Source of the DNA: Rhodeus uyekii
Lineage: Eukaryota > Chordata > Actinopteri > Cypriniformes > Acheilognathidae
Length of the DNA stretch: 64,000 nt
Assembly (NCBI GenBank): GCA_037043235.1
Contig: JAWRVZ010000028.1
Coordinates: 2,537,001-2,601,000 of the forward strand
Direction: 5' to 3'
The translations under genes were made by a program, and so were the position numbers. Position 1 is the stretch's first letter. Every line of letters starts with the position of its first letter. A model generated the notes under the pieces. That model searched no databases and was not told the DNA's origin. It saw only the letters and a program-made list of their open reading frames with translations. Shown here one piece after another: positions 49,476 to 60,408 of this stretch.

Positions 49476-49833
49476 TGTCACGGTCCTGTCTTGTCATTGT
49501 TCCCTTCCAGGTCCCTTTACATATCTTCCAGGTCCTTCACGCTCCCGTCTGTTTAATCACTTACCTAAAGTCTTGTCAGCTGTTTCCTATTTGCCTCATG
49601 TGTATTTATACCCTCCTGTGTTCCCTTGTCTTTGTCGGATGTTGACTTACGTTATGTGCTGTTACGTGTGTGTGTGTGGATGCATTCCTTTCCGTGTTTC
49701 AAGTATTTCCTAGTTCTCCGAGTTTTGCACCAAGAGAGTGCCGTTTATTCTAGTTTAGTGAATAAAGTCTTTTCAGTTGAATCTCCGTGTCTCCTCGTCT
49801 CTCCGCTTCGCGCACCGGACCCACCGCATGACA
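49476..49833 (+). mobile_element. Solo LTR, 358 bases, copy B
   Basis: Begins TGTCACGGTCCTGTCTTGTC and ends GCATGACA, flanked by a perfect 5-base duplication AATTT (49,471-49,475 and 49,834-49,838). It holds a TATA-like TATTTATA at 49,603-49,610 and AATAAA at 49,761-49,766, at nearly the same offsets as in copy A. It is likely derived from a Gypsy-like retrotransposon by LTR-LTR recombination. The short open frame 49,626-49,868 runs through it and is not a gene. Confidence 0.82.
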
Positions 49834-50922
49834 AATTTAGAGTAAAAAAAATCACTGATTTAAATTAGAAACACTAAATTACCTGATTTTATAAACTTGA
49901 ATACCGACTTAAGCTTGTCCGTCATCATTACTTGCTAAACGACTAATATGTTTGCCTTAGGAAGAATTTAGAAGCTTGTAATGAGGTTTGCTAACAGAAG
50001 AAACAGATTTATTAAGTTGTTTATTAGAAACTTTTGAGAGTCCTCACTGCCAGGGAAATATTTATGAGGTCGTCCATCATTCTCAGATTATGGTACAATG
50101 TATTCAGTGTCCAAACTGATGATTCAGTGTAATGATGATCATGACAGCATTTTGTAGACTACCCAGAAATGGGGGTTGGACGAGGAGTTCAGAGTGTGTA
50201 TTACTGGAAAAACAAGCTGACCGTGAACACACGTGCACACACACACACTGATCAATTCACAGTGGCCCGTTGCCCATGATTGACCTCTCTCTCTCCCACA
50301 CACACACACACCAAACGGACAAGAACACACACTGAAAAACAGCAACAGCTGGTGGACATGACACACAATCCTGGAACAGACCCGCGGAGCTGGTGCTGTT
50401 TTTCAGAAATATATAATGTAATGTGTGTATATTTTATGTTGTTTTCCCTGTCTACTGTTGTGCAATTCATACTGAAGTTCAATCACTCTCAAAGTTGATA
50501 TCACACTGTACTTTTCGGTCATCTAAATCATCTATGTACAAAGGGAAACAGCACTCCTCCGAGATCCATTTTGTGTATCTCAACTTTTGTGACACCAACA
50601 GTCGCCTGATGATTGATGTATGCTGCTCTGCTGATTTTTGTTTGTCTTATCCGCTGCTCATGTTTCTCATTACACATCTTACATTTCAAGCGGGTACATA
50701 ATCCAACAAATGGTCTCATTTGAATTCTGACATGCCACCAAAAAGGAATCCAACAGCAACAGAGTATTTACTGCATTGGCGAACTATGGCACAATTCCTG
50801 GGTTTGTGAAAAACAGTGGGACACCTCAAGAATGGCATTCGCAGTTTTTGGAGAGGAGTATGTGGTGGGAGAGAATGTGATGCTCTAGACGACTCTGGGA
50901 AGATAGAGGGGGCGAACTTGGC

Positions 50923-51156
50923 TTAGGTGCTGCAGGGACGGAGAATAGGATTGGCCCCCTTACAGATCTTGTACATTGAGGCATCAAAGAGCTTGCGGCG
51001 CTGCTTCCCACGATAGACACCACGCACCCTGTCAAACACATCCCTCCCCCCAACAGGATCACGAGAATAAGTCACCATGTCTGCGCTCCTTCTTTCTTGT
51101 TTAATGAAATTCCAACCTATTCGTACGCTTCTGTTAGGAAAAAGGTCTTTGTGCAT
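50923..51156 (-). other. Protein-like open stretch, unidentified
   Basis: A minus-strand frame includes MVTYSRDPVGGRDVFDRVRG followed by VYRGKQRRKLFDASMYKICK and stops at 50,923-50,925. The composition (balanced, Arg/Lys and Asp) is more protein-like than neighbouring frames, and the DNA is GC-richer than its surroundings. There is no recognisable domain, and a competing frame overlaps. It may be a remnant of a retrocopy or transposon gene. Low certainty. Confidence 0.2.
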
Positions 51157-51299
51157 GTAGCTTCTGAAGACTTGTCTTGGGGTGATGGGAGAAAATGAGA
51201 CAGTCTTACTATTTCGATTTATAGAGCTTTTTGATCAACTCACCAGCAACTAAAACTGTAATGACTAATTAGTGCTGCCACTGACCTGAAGGGTGAAGT

Positions 51300-51330
51300 C
51301 CCCCCCCCCCCCCCACACACACACACACAC
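51300..51330 (+). repeat. Poly-C followed by (AC)n
   Basis: About fifteen C then eight AC dinucleotides, visible directly. Confidence 0.95.
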
Positions 51331-54241
51331 TCATATCATTGTGCCAAAGAATAGATCTTAATAAAGAAAAAGTAAACATTAAATATAATTGTGAAAAAGT
51401 TCATAAATATTAGAAATATGAAATTAATTACATATTAACCATTTAATTCAGTTACATTAAATATCTGTGCCAAACAGTGGCAAAGTAGACCAAATCCAAA
51501 TAAACTTGGGTTTGAAAAAGAACATTCTTGCATATTTCTGATGAGAGTAAGCAATTGCACCATGGTTGCAAAGTGTTGCTGTGGGTTGAGCAAATTGCCA
51601 AGTATCACAAGCCCTAAGGATAATCCATGGTGAAGAGAAGCAAGAGAACAACTGTTTTACAAAGCGCTATTGGTCTTCTTTCAAAATCTTAGTCTGAAGG
51701 GAATCTTCAGGCTTTGCTTTGGGGGATTTGATTAGGTGCTTTCACCTGAAAGAGCACAAGAGGCCAGATTGGAATCTTTTTCTGGGCCTCTTTATTGAGA
51801 TGCTCTTGCAGCTGTGGAAATAGCAAATGGAGCTTGCCATGTGGCCGCGTTAGGATTGGGTGGGGATCTGAACTCTATATCCACTGCAGTCTAAAACTAC
51901 ACTGTAAGCTATTAACTGTATATCCACAAACGGTCTGACATATTCGACCATCTGAAAAACAATTTCCATTTGAAAAACTTTCAAATCAAAATGTATGCAA
52001 CACAAGTCAAACTGTCTAATGGCTTCATGGTTAATAGCCAATAAATACACTGATCTCATAGACCATTCCTTTTGGTTCCACATTAAAGATGTCATGGGCA
52101 GAGTACGGCACAGGCCCACACATAGGCACAGATCAAAACATTCCCATCCGAGCCATGCCTTCAGAAAGAGCTCATTAGATTCCAACCACTTGCTGTGGGT
52201 CAGCACAATGTGCACCAGTTATCACAGGCGTTAGTTAGCCGTTTTCCACCATTCATGTGATCAGGAGTGCAATTTATCACATCTTTTCCAGTCTATTCCA
52301 GTCAATCAATTTAATGATTCTTAGTGCAATGGCAAGCTTCTAAGAGCTGTTTTGTCTCAGTGGGTAAGAGTTCACTAGAAAAGACCTGAAACGTATAAAT
52401 ATGTAGATACATACATAGTTCTTCCCTGCACCACTGAGAGTCTGCCTTTTCGTGTCAACCTGCGTTCAGCCCTCTTTCATCTCCATAAATGCTACAAATT
52501 AGTTGCTGCAGGTTTCTGTTGTGTTTTTCAGCATTTCTGAAAGACTGAGGTGTTGGAAAGTTTATATCACGCAGTGGTAATTGCAGTATTGTCGGGATGT
52601 TTTTAGGTGGTTCCCCAGATTAACTGTAACTCAAAAACACCCTACAAAAAGCATGGAAAAACAACCCAATGGAAAAGTAATTGAACGTTGTTATTCATGC
52701 TCTAATGTCATTTTTACAGCTCCTATGTAGCAACAATATAATATGAAAGCGGAGGTGGATGCTAAAACCTCTGCAATAAAGCCATTACCTGACACTTCTT
52801 GTCTGTTCTCTTAGATCTAAGAGTTTTTAACCTGTTGGCCCAGACGGAATCTTACCTCAATTTCTTCATTGACTTTAAGGAGAATATCTGTGGAACATAT
52901 TTTGAACATGTTAAATCAGAGTTGAGAGCAGATTCTTATTACTAACTGAAAACACTATGATATTATCTAAATGATTTAACGAACGAACATGAAAGGGGTG
53001 GAAAATGAGAAGAACTTCTGAATAATGGGTGTTCCAATTTCTAAGGAATTCTAAAGGTGCAGATTCCGTGTAGATTTACGCTTATAATTCTGGGGAAGAG
53101 AATGTTTCAAATCACAATGAAGTGACTGGAGAGTTTAGAACACATTTGTGAAAAATATTCTTACATCTGATAAGAAAGCTGTGAAGACTGAAGAAAGAAT
53201 GTGATAATTGTGCTTTTAAAGTTTATCGTAAACTAGTCCAGCTGCTTTATTTATGTAAACACAATGTTTGCTACTCTAAAGAAAGCTGTGAGGCATCAGT
53301 ATCCACGTCCCTGTGGACCTGCCATTGCGACACAATTATTGCAACACTGTAGAGTTTAATAATACAGCCCTGTGCATAATTTTAAGCAGAGAGAAACAAG
53401 GTCACATGTGGGCACACAGAAGCACCCATTTTTCGCTCAACAGTGTAGTCCCAAAGAAGAATGCCAAACAAGAATGCCAAGCACATACCACACACTGCAC
53501 ACCTGAAAGACTACAACAAAACTCAAGTTGAACTTAAGCTTTCAAAAGATATTCAAAGCATTTTATCTTGGATATTGATGGTAATAATTGCATTATTGAG
53601 TTTTACAATAAGATTCTTATTACTGAAATGCATAAGTCCTTTCTTTAAGGCTCCTGGGTTTGTTTTTAGAGTCTGAGGTTGATTTTACACTGGCTTCTCC
53701 TTTGCTCCGCTATGAAAACATGCTCTCCGGGTTTGCTTTTGATTTCTTTTTAATCTACTGAATGTTGTATCACTGGAAACCTCAGCCTAGTTCTTAGAAT
53801 GTCTCACCACAACCGGTATTCTTAGAGTCAAGAACTCATGTCAGGGTTGTTTAAAATATTCTCACTAAAAAGACCAAGTGCAAATTGACATTTCAAGACC
53901 TTTCACACTTTCCTTTCCAATATATGTCAGTTTATTTTAGATTTGAGAACTTTCATTAAGCTATAACACAAGAAGGGGATAAAAAGCTTGATAAAAAGCT
54001 TGATTTTAAAATTATACAATAAAATAATGCACATTTCTACACTGACGAGTCTCATTTCTGATTTGACTCGAAAACTTGCAAAGATGCAAAAATGCAAAGC
54101 TCTAAGTGGTTTGAGGTTTCCTCAATGCTAAGGATATTTTCTACTGAAGACCAATGGTTCAACTTCTTACTTGCCAATATTTGCACTAGCCCCACCACAA
54201 AATGTAAACTAATAAAATAGGTCAATATACTGTTACACATA

Positions 54242-54977
54242 CACTAACCTAAAGAATTATTAGGAACACCTGTTCAATTTCTCATTAATGCAATTATCTA
54301 ATCAACCAATCACATGACAGTTGCTTCAATGCATTTAGGGGTTGGTCCTGGTCAAGACAATCTCCTGAACTCCAAACTAAATGTCAGAATGGGAAAGAAA
54401 GGTGATTTAAGCCATTTTGAGCGTGGCATGGTTGTTGGTGCCAGACAGGCCCTATTTCACAATCTGCTCACTTACTGGAATTTTCAAGCACAACCATTTC
54501 TAAACCTTGGGTTTACAAAGAATGGTGTGAAAAGAGAAAAACATTCAGTATGCGGCAGTCCTGTGGGCGAAAATGCCTTGTTGATGCTAGAGGTCAGAGG
54601 AGAATGGGCCGACTGATTCAAGCTGATAGAAGAGCAACTTTAACTGAAATAGCCACTCGTTACAACCGAGGTATGCAGCAAAGCATTTGTGAAGCCACAA
54701 CACACACAACCTTGAGGCGGATGGGCTAGAACAGCAGAAAACCCCACCGGGTACCACTCATCTCCACTACAAAAAGGAAAAAGAGGCTACAATTTGCACA
54801 AACTAATCAAAATTGGACAGTTGAAGACTGGAAAAATGTTGCCTGGTCTGATGAGTCTCGATTTCTAGTGAGACATTAAGATGGTAGAGTCAGAATTTGG
54901 TGTAAACAGAATGAAAACATGGATTTGTGGGATGCCCTGGATGTGCATCCCACAAATCTCCATCAACTGCAAGATGC
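54242..54977 (+). mobile_element. Tc1-like transposon, 5' half with internal deletion
   Basis: Starts CACTAACCTAAAGAATTATT after TA (54,240-54,241), the left end of a well-known fish Tc1-like family ('AATTATTAGGAACACCTG'). It runs into the transposase gene as far as 'gtcagaatttggtgtaaaca...gaaaacatggat', then jumps to the 3' part at 'ccctggatgtgcatccc' and ends at about 54,977 without the right terminal repeat. The catalytic middle is deleted. The deletion junction carries a 13-base inverted repeat described under findings. Confidence 0.88.
54314..54917 (+). pseudogene. Tc1-like transposase pseudogene
   Basis: The transposase start MGKKGDLSHFERGMVVGARQ is readable, followed by frame changes. 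Later the signal segments of the DNA-binding region and the start of the catalytic part ('gttgcctggtctgatgagtc', corresponding to the AWSDES motif region) can be seen, with an in-frame stop after the LVRH segment near 54,878. Native full length would be about 340 residues; here frameshifts, stops and the deletion remove most of the DD34E domain. Confidence 0.8.
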
Positions 54978-56255
54978 TTGCTGAGACCAGCGATTTTCTA
55001 TGTAATCTTGTGGGAATATGTCCTTTCAAGCGCAAGAAAATGTAAAAGACAGCTCAGTCATTCTCATGTTGTCTGAGAAGCGTGCTTTGGATCTGTGTGC
55101 ACACAAAACCTCTCATACTATTGAATTGTTCTCTTTTGCGTCTTCTTGCGCATGAACATTTAAATTGGCAAGGCTTAAAAGCACGTGCAAATGAGAAACT
55201 TTTGTGATGCAGTACTAGGCTGATATATCCCAAGTGACGTTTACATTGGCCTGGGCCATCTGGCAGTCCTCCATTGGCAGTGTTTCCACTGTTGGGCCAA
55301 AAGCAAGTGTGCTAGTGTGTGCTGGGGTCACATCTCCAGTCTCATCTCCACTGTCACTTCTGGGGCTTGATCGGGCCTCGTCAGGGCTTCCTCTGGGCCA
55401 GCAGCCAGGAGTTTTGGACCACCGAATAAGTTTCTGGAGGAATGGTCATGAACATTGATGAGTTTACCAGAGTCAGGAGAGAGTCAACGCTGCTGCACAT
55501 TTCCCATGTTATTATATCAGGCTACCAGCTAACTTAAACATTTAAGACATTTTAAACCATTTTAAGCTCAAAACTCACTTTCAGACACCACCGAGTGTTT
55601 GAAATAACTTCCTTGCGATCCGATGGGGAGTTTGGTCACAGTATGAGGCAGAAATATATTTATATGCAATTTTGAAGGCTACTTATGCTAATCATTGCAA
55701 TAATAAAAACAAGTTTATGAAAAAAAAAACTGAGACTGCTTGAAGAGCGTAGACAAATCATATCTGATTATAAACTTACTTTCTATTTTTTAATGTCTTA
55801 TCCGTCTCTTCCCTCATTGTGCCTTTGTTGATACTGGACTAATACATCCGCATATATATCACACACTCCAGTTAACTCGTATAACTAATATCTCCTGTTA
55901 ATAGAGCTCCCTCTTCTGCTCAGGAAAATTATAAGAAATGCTCAGAAATGTGACGCAAAAATATTATATTTTATCAGTATTTTTCTAAATGTGTAAGCCT
56001 TTTTGTGCATTCCAGTGATAGCAAATAAATGGAAGCAGGTTTTTAAATGTTAAATGTTTTTTTTTTTATCTGTTATAAATATAGATTATAAATTACTGTA
56101 ATTGTAACATTTTTTATTGTAAAATATTGGTGCTGGAATCTTAAGTACTAAGGCAAAAATTTGCTTCTGTCATGGTCATTTAGCGATCTAGCTAGTTTTC
56201 TGGCTGGGATTGAGCGAGGTCATTCAATGGAGGTGTGTTAAGGGCAGGTTTTATG
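54978..56255. other. Intronic stretch with one GC-richer block
   Basis: 55,230-55,480 is GC-richer and reads 'ggcctgggccatctggcagt...ttgggccaaaagcaagtgtg', which resembles part of an interspersed fish repeat but could not be assigned. The rest is AT-rich with no features. Confidence 0.35.
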
Positions 56256-56451
56256 GTCTAGAGCAGGGGTGGGCAAACTACGGCCCACGGGTCATATACA
56301 GCCCACCGAACTTGTCCAAGTTATATTATTAAATTAAATTTTATTATAATTAAGCCTCCTTTATTTTACCTTTCCCTGTAATGTCCGTGTTTCCCCAACA
56401 GATGGCGCACTCCAAAGACATTGACGTTTCTTTGAGTGTGATGTGTTACTC

Positions 56452-56574
56452 TGCATTTGGCAGATGCTTTGCATTCAAGATACACATAGAATCAGTTCTT
56501 GCTTTCTCTGGGATCGAACCCATGACCATGGCGTCGTAAGCGCCAATGCTCTACTGATTGAGCTACAGGAAAGA
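56452..56574 (-). repeat. tRNA-derived SINE, copy 3, nested in an hAT element
   Basis: Read on the minus strand it begins CCTGTAGCTCAATCAGTAGA (A box), has GGTTCGATCCC (B box) and ends with the shared tail '...catctgccaaatgcag'. It is the best preserved tRNA head of the three copies. Not a functional tRNA gene: the acceptor stem partner is missing and the sequence continues into SINE body. Confidence 0.8.
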
Positions 56575-56639
56575 GTGGACAACAAAATATTTTTTAAGTC
56601 CGATCAAGGGCTTTATGTATGATATGCCAAGTCAGTATC

Positions 56640-56885
56640 AACTCAAATCAGCCGTCATTTTGCCACAAAACATGCTAACAATCTACACAAGAACGGGCGA
56701 CTTACGACTCAGAGATAGATGACTAATTTACAGACTCAGCAAAGAAAAAATTAACAGACAAACTGCGATTCAAGAGTCAAGTACAAAGGCAAGATTTTTG
56801 CTGCCATTCAAATTAGCAAAGGCTAGTAAACTTTCTCTGAAGGTGAATTTTTAAAAGAATGCATAGTTCTTCTCAGAACACCTTA
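56640..56885 (+). pseudogene. hAT transposase remnant
   Basis: Plus-strand frames show a BED-type end (ISRHFATKHANNLHKNGRL) followed by FAAIQISKG, two stops, then FSEGEFLKECIV. This matches the order in hAT transposases related to the GTF2IRD2/SCAND3 group, where an 'H-x(3)-KHA' zinc-binding end precedes a '(S)EGEFLKEC' motif. Frameshifts and stops make it inactive. Confidence 0.7.
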
Positions 56886-57625
56886 GCCAGGTTTAATAAG
56901 CTGGATGTTCCATCTTTGGCTTCTCAAGGGCTTTCGGTGAGCAATTGAATAAATTATTCCTGGGATATTACTATTTTGTCAAGATACAGTTGTTGCTGCC
57001 TTGCGGTTTCTTGTACAATAGTTTGTGCTTATGTGCTCACTGTCACCGATTTGCCGTTGACACTATGCCTTTACATTAGCTGTGCTTACATGCTCTCTGA
57101 ATAGTTGTGTCTGCCCTGTGTTAATGCAGCTCACTAATTTTCAGGCTTTCTGATATGCAAATTTTGGCAGGCTTCAGCTACTGATTTAATTGGTTTAACT
57201 GCACCTATCAGTATTGAGCACACCTGGCGGCGTCGCCATTGGTTGGGCTGTGTCCCTCTGCACTGTGATTGGCGTATGATTCCCGGTGTTTTCAGGCTGG
57301 TCTAGAGGCTTGATTTAGGGCTTTGGTTGCATCCGAGATGTTAGCCCTGGATTGTGCTGTCCCGACAGCCCAGGGTTCTAAAATGAAAACTTTATTGACT
57401 CTATTATTTTTTATAGCTAAAAGGATTTAAACAAATACATTTCAGTTTTTTATAACATGCATCCATATTCCAGGAGAGTAGCTCGAGAGACGTGATGGTA
57501 TGGTGTAATCTTTCTTTGAAGAACATCTGATGAGTGTCTTCAGGGTTTGGTTTAACACTACAACAATGGAAATCTTTATCACAAGTGTGCAAGCACTTAC
57601 TGAGGAACTCACACGTGCCTGCCCA

Positions 57626-57649
57626 AACACACACACACACACACACACA
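57626..57649 (+). repeat. (CA)n microsatellite
   Basis: About eleven CA dinucleotides. It creates the Val-Cys repeat frames on the minus strand, which are not genes. Confidence 0.9.
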
Positions 57650-58197
57650 AACTCAAATCCACATTTGCAATCATTACATCTCTCAGTTAAACTTCACTCT
57701 GTCAGGTTTATCGGTGTATGATGTCATACGTGTGCTTTCTCTTGTGCACACCCGCCCACCCCTAACTTCCCTATGTCCCAAATTCCGTTTTCACTAAGCT
57801 GACACAGGCATTCTTACTTCTGCATGCTCAAACTTCATCAATGGAGAGTCGTTTCATTCAAATGACCTTTCAAAAAACAACGATCAGACCTCAAAACATG
57901 TGTTTTAGTCATTGGGTAAAACTTAATTGCACAGCTGAGGTAATGATTTCCTGTCGAACGAAATAAGTTTATATTTGTGCTTCTCAAGAACTGCTTCACT
58001 GTGGCTTGAAAGAAAAAGTGATCGAAGGTTTAAAGAGACACGTCTAGAATCAGCTGACTTGGGCAGGAAGCCGACCTCAGCTAGTACTTGGAAAGGCTTT
58101 TCTTCGTACAACAGCCTACAGTTCTAATTAAATACCAGATAAAAGGGATGCTGAACCGCTAAACCCCCAAAAAAGAATGAAAGCAAAAGTTGCCTGA

Positions 58198-58234
58198 CAT
58201 ATATATTTATATATATGTATATATATATATATGT
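58198..58234 (+). repeat. (AT)n-rich tract
   Basis: Alternating ATATATAT interrupted by TTT and GT. Low-complexity only. Confidence 0.85.
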
Positions 58235-59357
58235 TACAGAGCATGTATATTTAGATACATGCCATATTTGTTTTTATTTTACAGTAAAATAAGTAATATA
58301 ATGCATCACAGTACACCAAGAATATATCATGAGATCAAGGAACTATCAGAGAGAAGAACTGCTTAGAACAACAGAACTAAACCAATGCAGTACATTTCAT
58401 TAGCTCAGCAACAAAGCTCAGGAGATATATATATTTTTTTTAAATAATAAAAGTCTATTTGCTCTCCACTTAATCTCATTGAGTATCACAGCTGAATGTG
58501 GAAATGCTTTGAGTTCAATGCAATGCAAAACAATAAAATGCAAACAATCTTATCATAACTTAAGGATTTTGCTGCATTATAGATCATTACCTAATAATGT
58601 ATAAAAAAACATCCTAAAAAAATCAATGCCTTGGATCACAATGAAATTGTTATTTCCGAGCGAGAATGTATTTAGCTACAAAAGTTGTACATATTTCTTC
58701 CCTCACAATCAATAAAAACTTATACAAAACCAAGAAAAACAAATTGCATCAGGACTGGAAAAAAAATCATGTGCTCTCTTGATGACCATCACTCACATCT
58801 TTGTATTTCTGCAGCATCTGCATTTCCAGAAGCAGAGCATTGTCTGAACTTCTGCTTTTTGATGTCATCAGTACAGCCTCTGAATGCATTGTTTCATATT
58901 TAAATACGCAAATAACACCCAGCAAGGGGAAACTGATCAAACATCAGCATGTTGGCGTGTAGACCACAGAATGATGAACTTTATTGATGTATCACATTGA
59001 CTGAAGTGAGTAATTTGGATACCTGTGTGCATACCATATGACAGCACAGAACAAAACAGCGGCTCGTGCTGAAAACAAAACATCAGCTTTTGCCTGTCCT
59101 CATTTAAACAAAACTTCAAACATGGTTCGGCCCGAGACATCTGTATGAGTCAGCCTGTGCAAATGAGGGAAACGTCCCTCCATAGCCTCAGTGCAGAGGG
59201 GCATCTTTTGAAAGGCTTGTGTTATTTTTGTATGACAAATGAATCATCGGCCATGCATTTAAAAAATGTTAACTCTTTCTGCTCCAGTTACACTTCCTTG
59301 CTCTCTAAATACCTGTTGATTACATCATACATTTTTGTTTCCCAAAATAATCTCTCA

Positions 59358-59470
59358 CTGAACAATTCTTAAAAAAAAGAACCATGTTTTTCCTATTTTG
59401 TGCAATGAAAAAGTTCCATGGATGTTTCTTCAAGGAATCCTAGAGGTCAATAAAAAAAACTTTTTTGAGC
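59358..59470. repeat. GGTTCTT foldback MITE fragment
   Basis: 'gaacaattcttaaaaaaaag', 'aaaaagttccatggatgttt' and 'cttcaaggaatcctagaggt' parallel the fragment at 16,580-16,725. Confidence 0.5.
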
Positions 59471-60271
59471 AGTTATCATAATACAAACAAGGAATACAGA
59501 AATACATTCTTACATTACATAATTTGTGTCCAAGACAGCTTAATATGTTTTAACTGTGCCAAGTGTAAGGACCTCCATGAACTCTGATGAACAACCAATG
59601 CTATTCAGCCTCTTTTTGTCTGGAAAAGGGGATTATACAAATGGGTTCGATATGATCTGACAGGTAGACAGGCAACTGAGCAAAGTGTGTAAGCTGAGGT
59701 CCTTTCGCTTAAATGGGAAGGTAATAGCAGTGATGATCATTGTTTGTACAGGAACCACTGTGACAGATGAAATGAAGGTGATAAAACTGTGGGTCCAGGA
59801 ATAAAAATGGATGCTCAGTGTGACAAAGGACAGTGGCATGAAAATAGTGAGAAAGTTCAGAGAGAGTGCAGGCCTCTGCTGTAGTCGAAGGGAGACTTCC
59901 CCCTTCCAACCACCAACCCTGGCAGGGTTACATTCTTTCATCTGAGCTCACCGACACACTTCCAGAAAGGAGCATACAGGAAAAAGGGAGACCGTCTGAC
60001 TGTTTCCCAGACATAATCTCTGTAAGAAGCAAAAAAGCTACTGAATGAAAAAAGAAAAACACAGAAACTTTCCATAGGCAAGAAAATACAAAGGATCTCA
60101 ATTTAATAGATTGCTTTTCATAGACCGCAGTGAGGTTAAATCTAGACAAATGGAGACTTCTGCTTCGGTCTCCTGTTTCTCAGATTATTCTCCTAAAATA
60201 AGACCCAAGTAATCTCACGTGTCTACTCTAGAGTTTCAGAACAAATCTCAATGCCACAAACTACATCAAAT

Positions 60272-60408
60272 TCTTCCATTATTCCTGTGATTTTCAGCAT
60301 CATTACTCTAGTCTTCAGTGTCACATGATCTTTCAGAAATCATTCTAATATGAGGATTTGGTGCTCAAGAAATGTTTCTTATTCTTATCCATGCTGAAAA
60401 CAGTCCTT
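60272..60408. repeat. Fragment of the GGGGTCAGTAAG MITE family
   Basis: 'attcctgtgattttcagcat', 'cattactctagtcttcagtg' and 'tggtgctcaagaaatgtttc' are in the orientation opposite to the copy at 7,966-8,405 and well preserved. Confidence 0.65.

Larger units (their letters stand above)
56264..57299 (+). mobile_element. hAT-type element, decayed, with transposase remnant and nested SINE
   Basis: The left end CAGGGGTGGGCAAACTACGG is typical of hAT elements. It is preceded by GTCTAGAG (56,256-56,263), and the same 8-mer occurs at 57,300-57,307 immediately after '...caggctg'. Between them lie transposase-like codons and a SINE. The right terminal repeat is not recognisable, so the right border rests on the 8-base match alone; a chance match of that size within 1 kb is possible but unlikely. 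Confidence 0.55.

Noticed and set aside
42964..49833. One complete LTR retrotransposon bounded by the two LTRs
   Set aside because: Each LTR has its own 5-base target duplication and there is no gag-pol sequence between them.
51850..52215. 121-codon minus-strand open frame
   Set aside because: Cysteine/leucine-rich chance frame, overlapped by an opposite-strand frame; no family features.
56520..56574. Functional tRNA gene suggested by A and B boxes
   Set aside because: The acceptor stem does not close and the sequence continues into a SINE body and tail.
57404..57648. Minus-strand frames starting with a Cys-Val repeat
   Set aside because: They come from the (CA)n microsatellite at 57,626-57,649.
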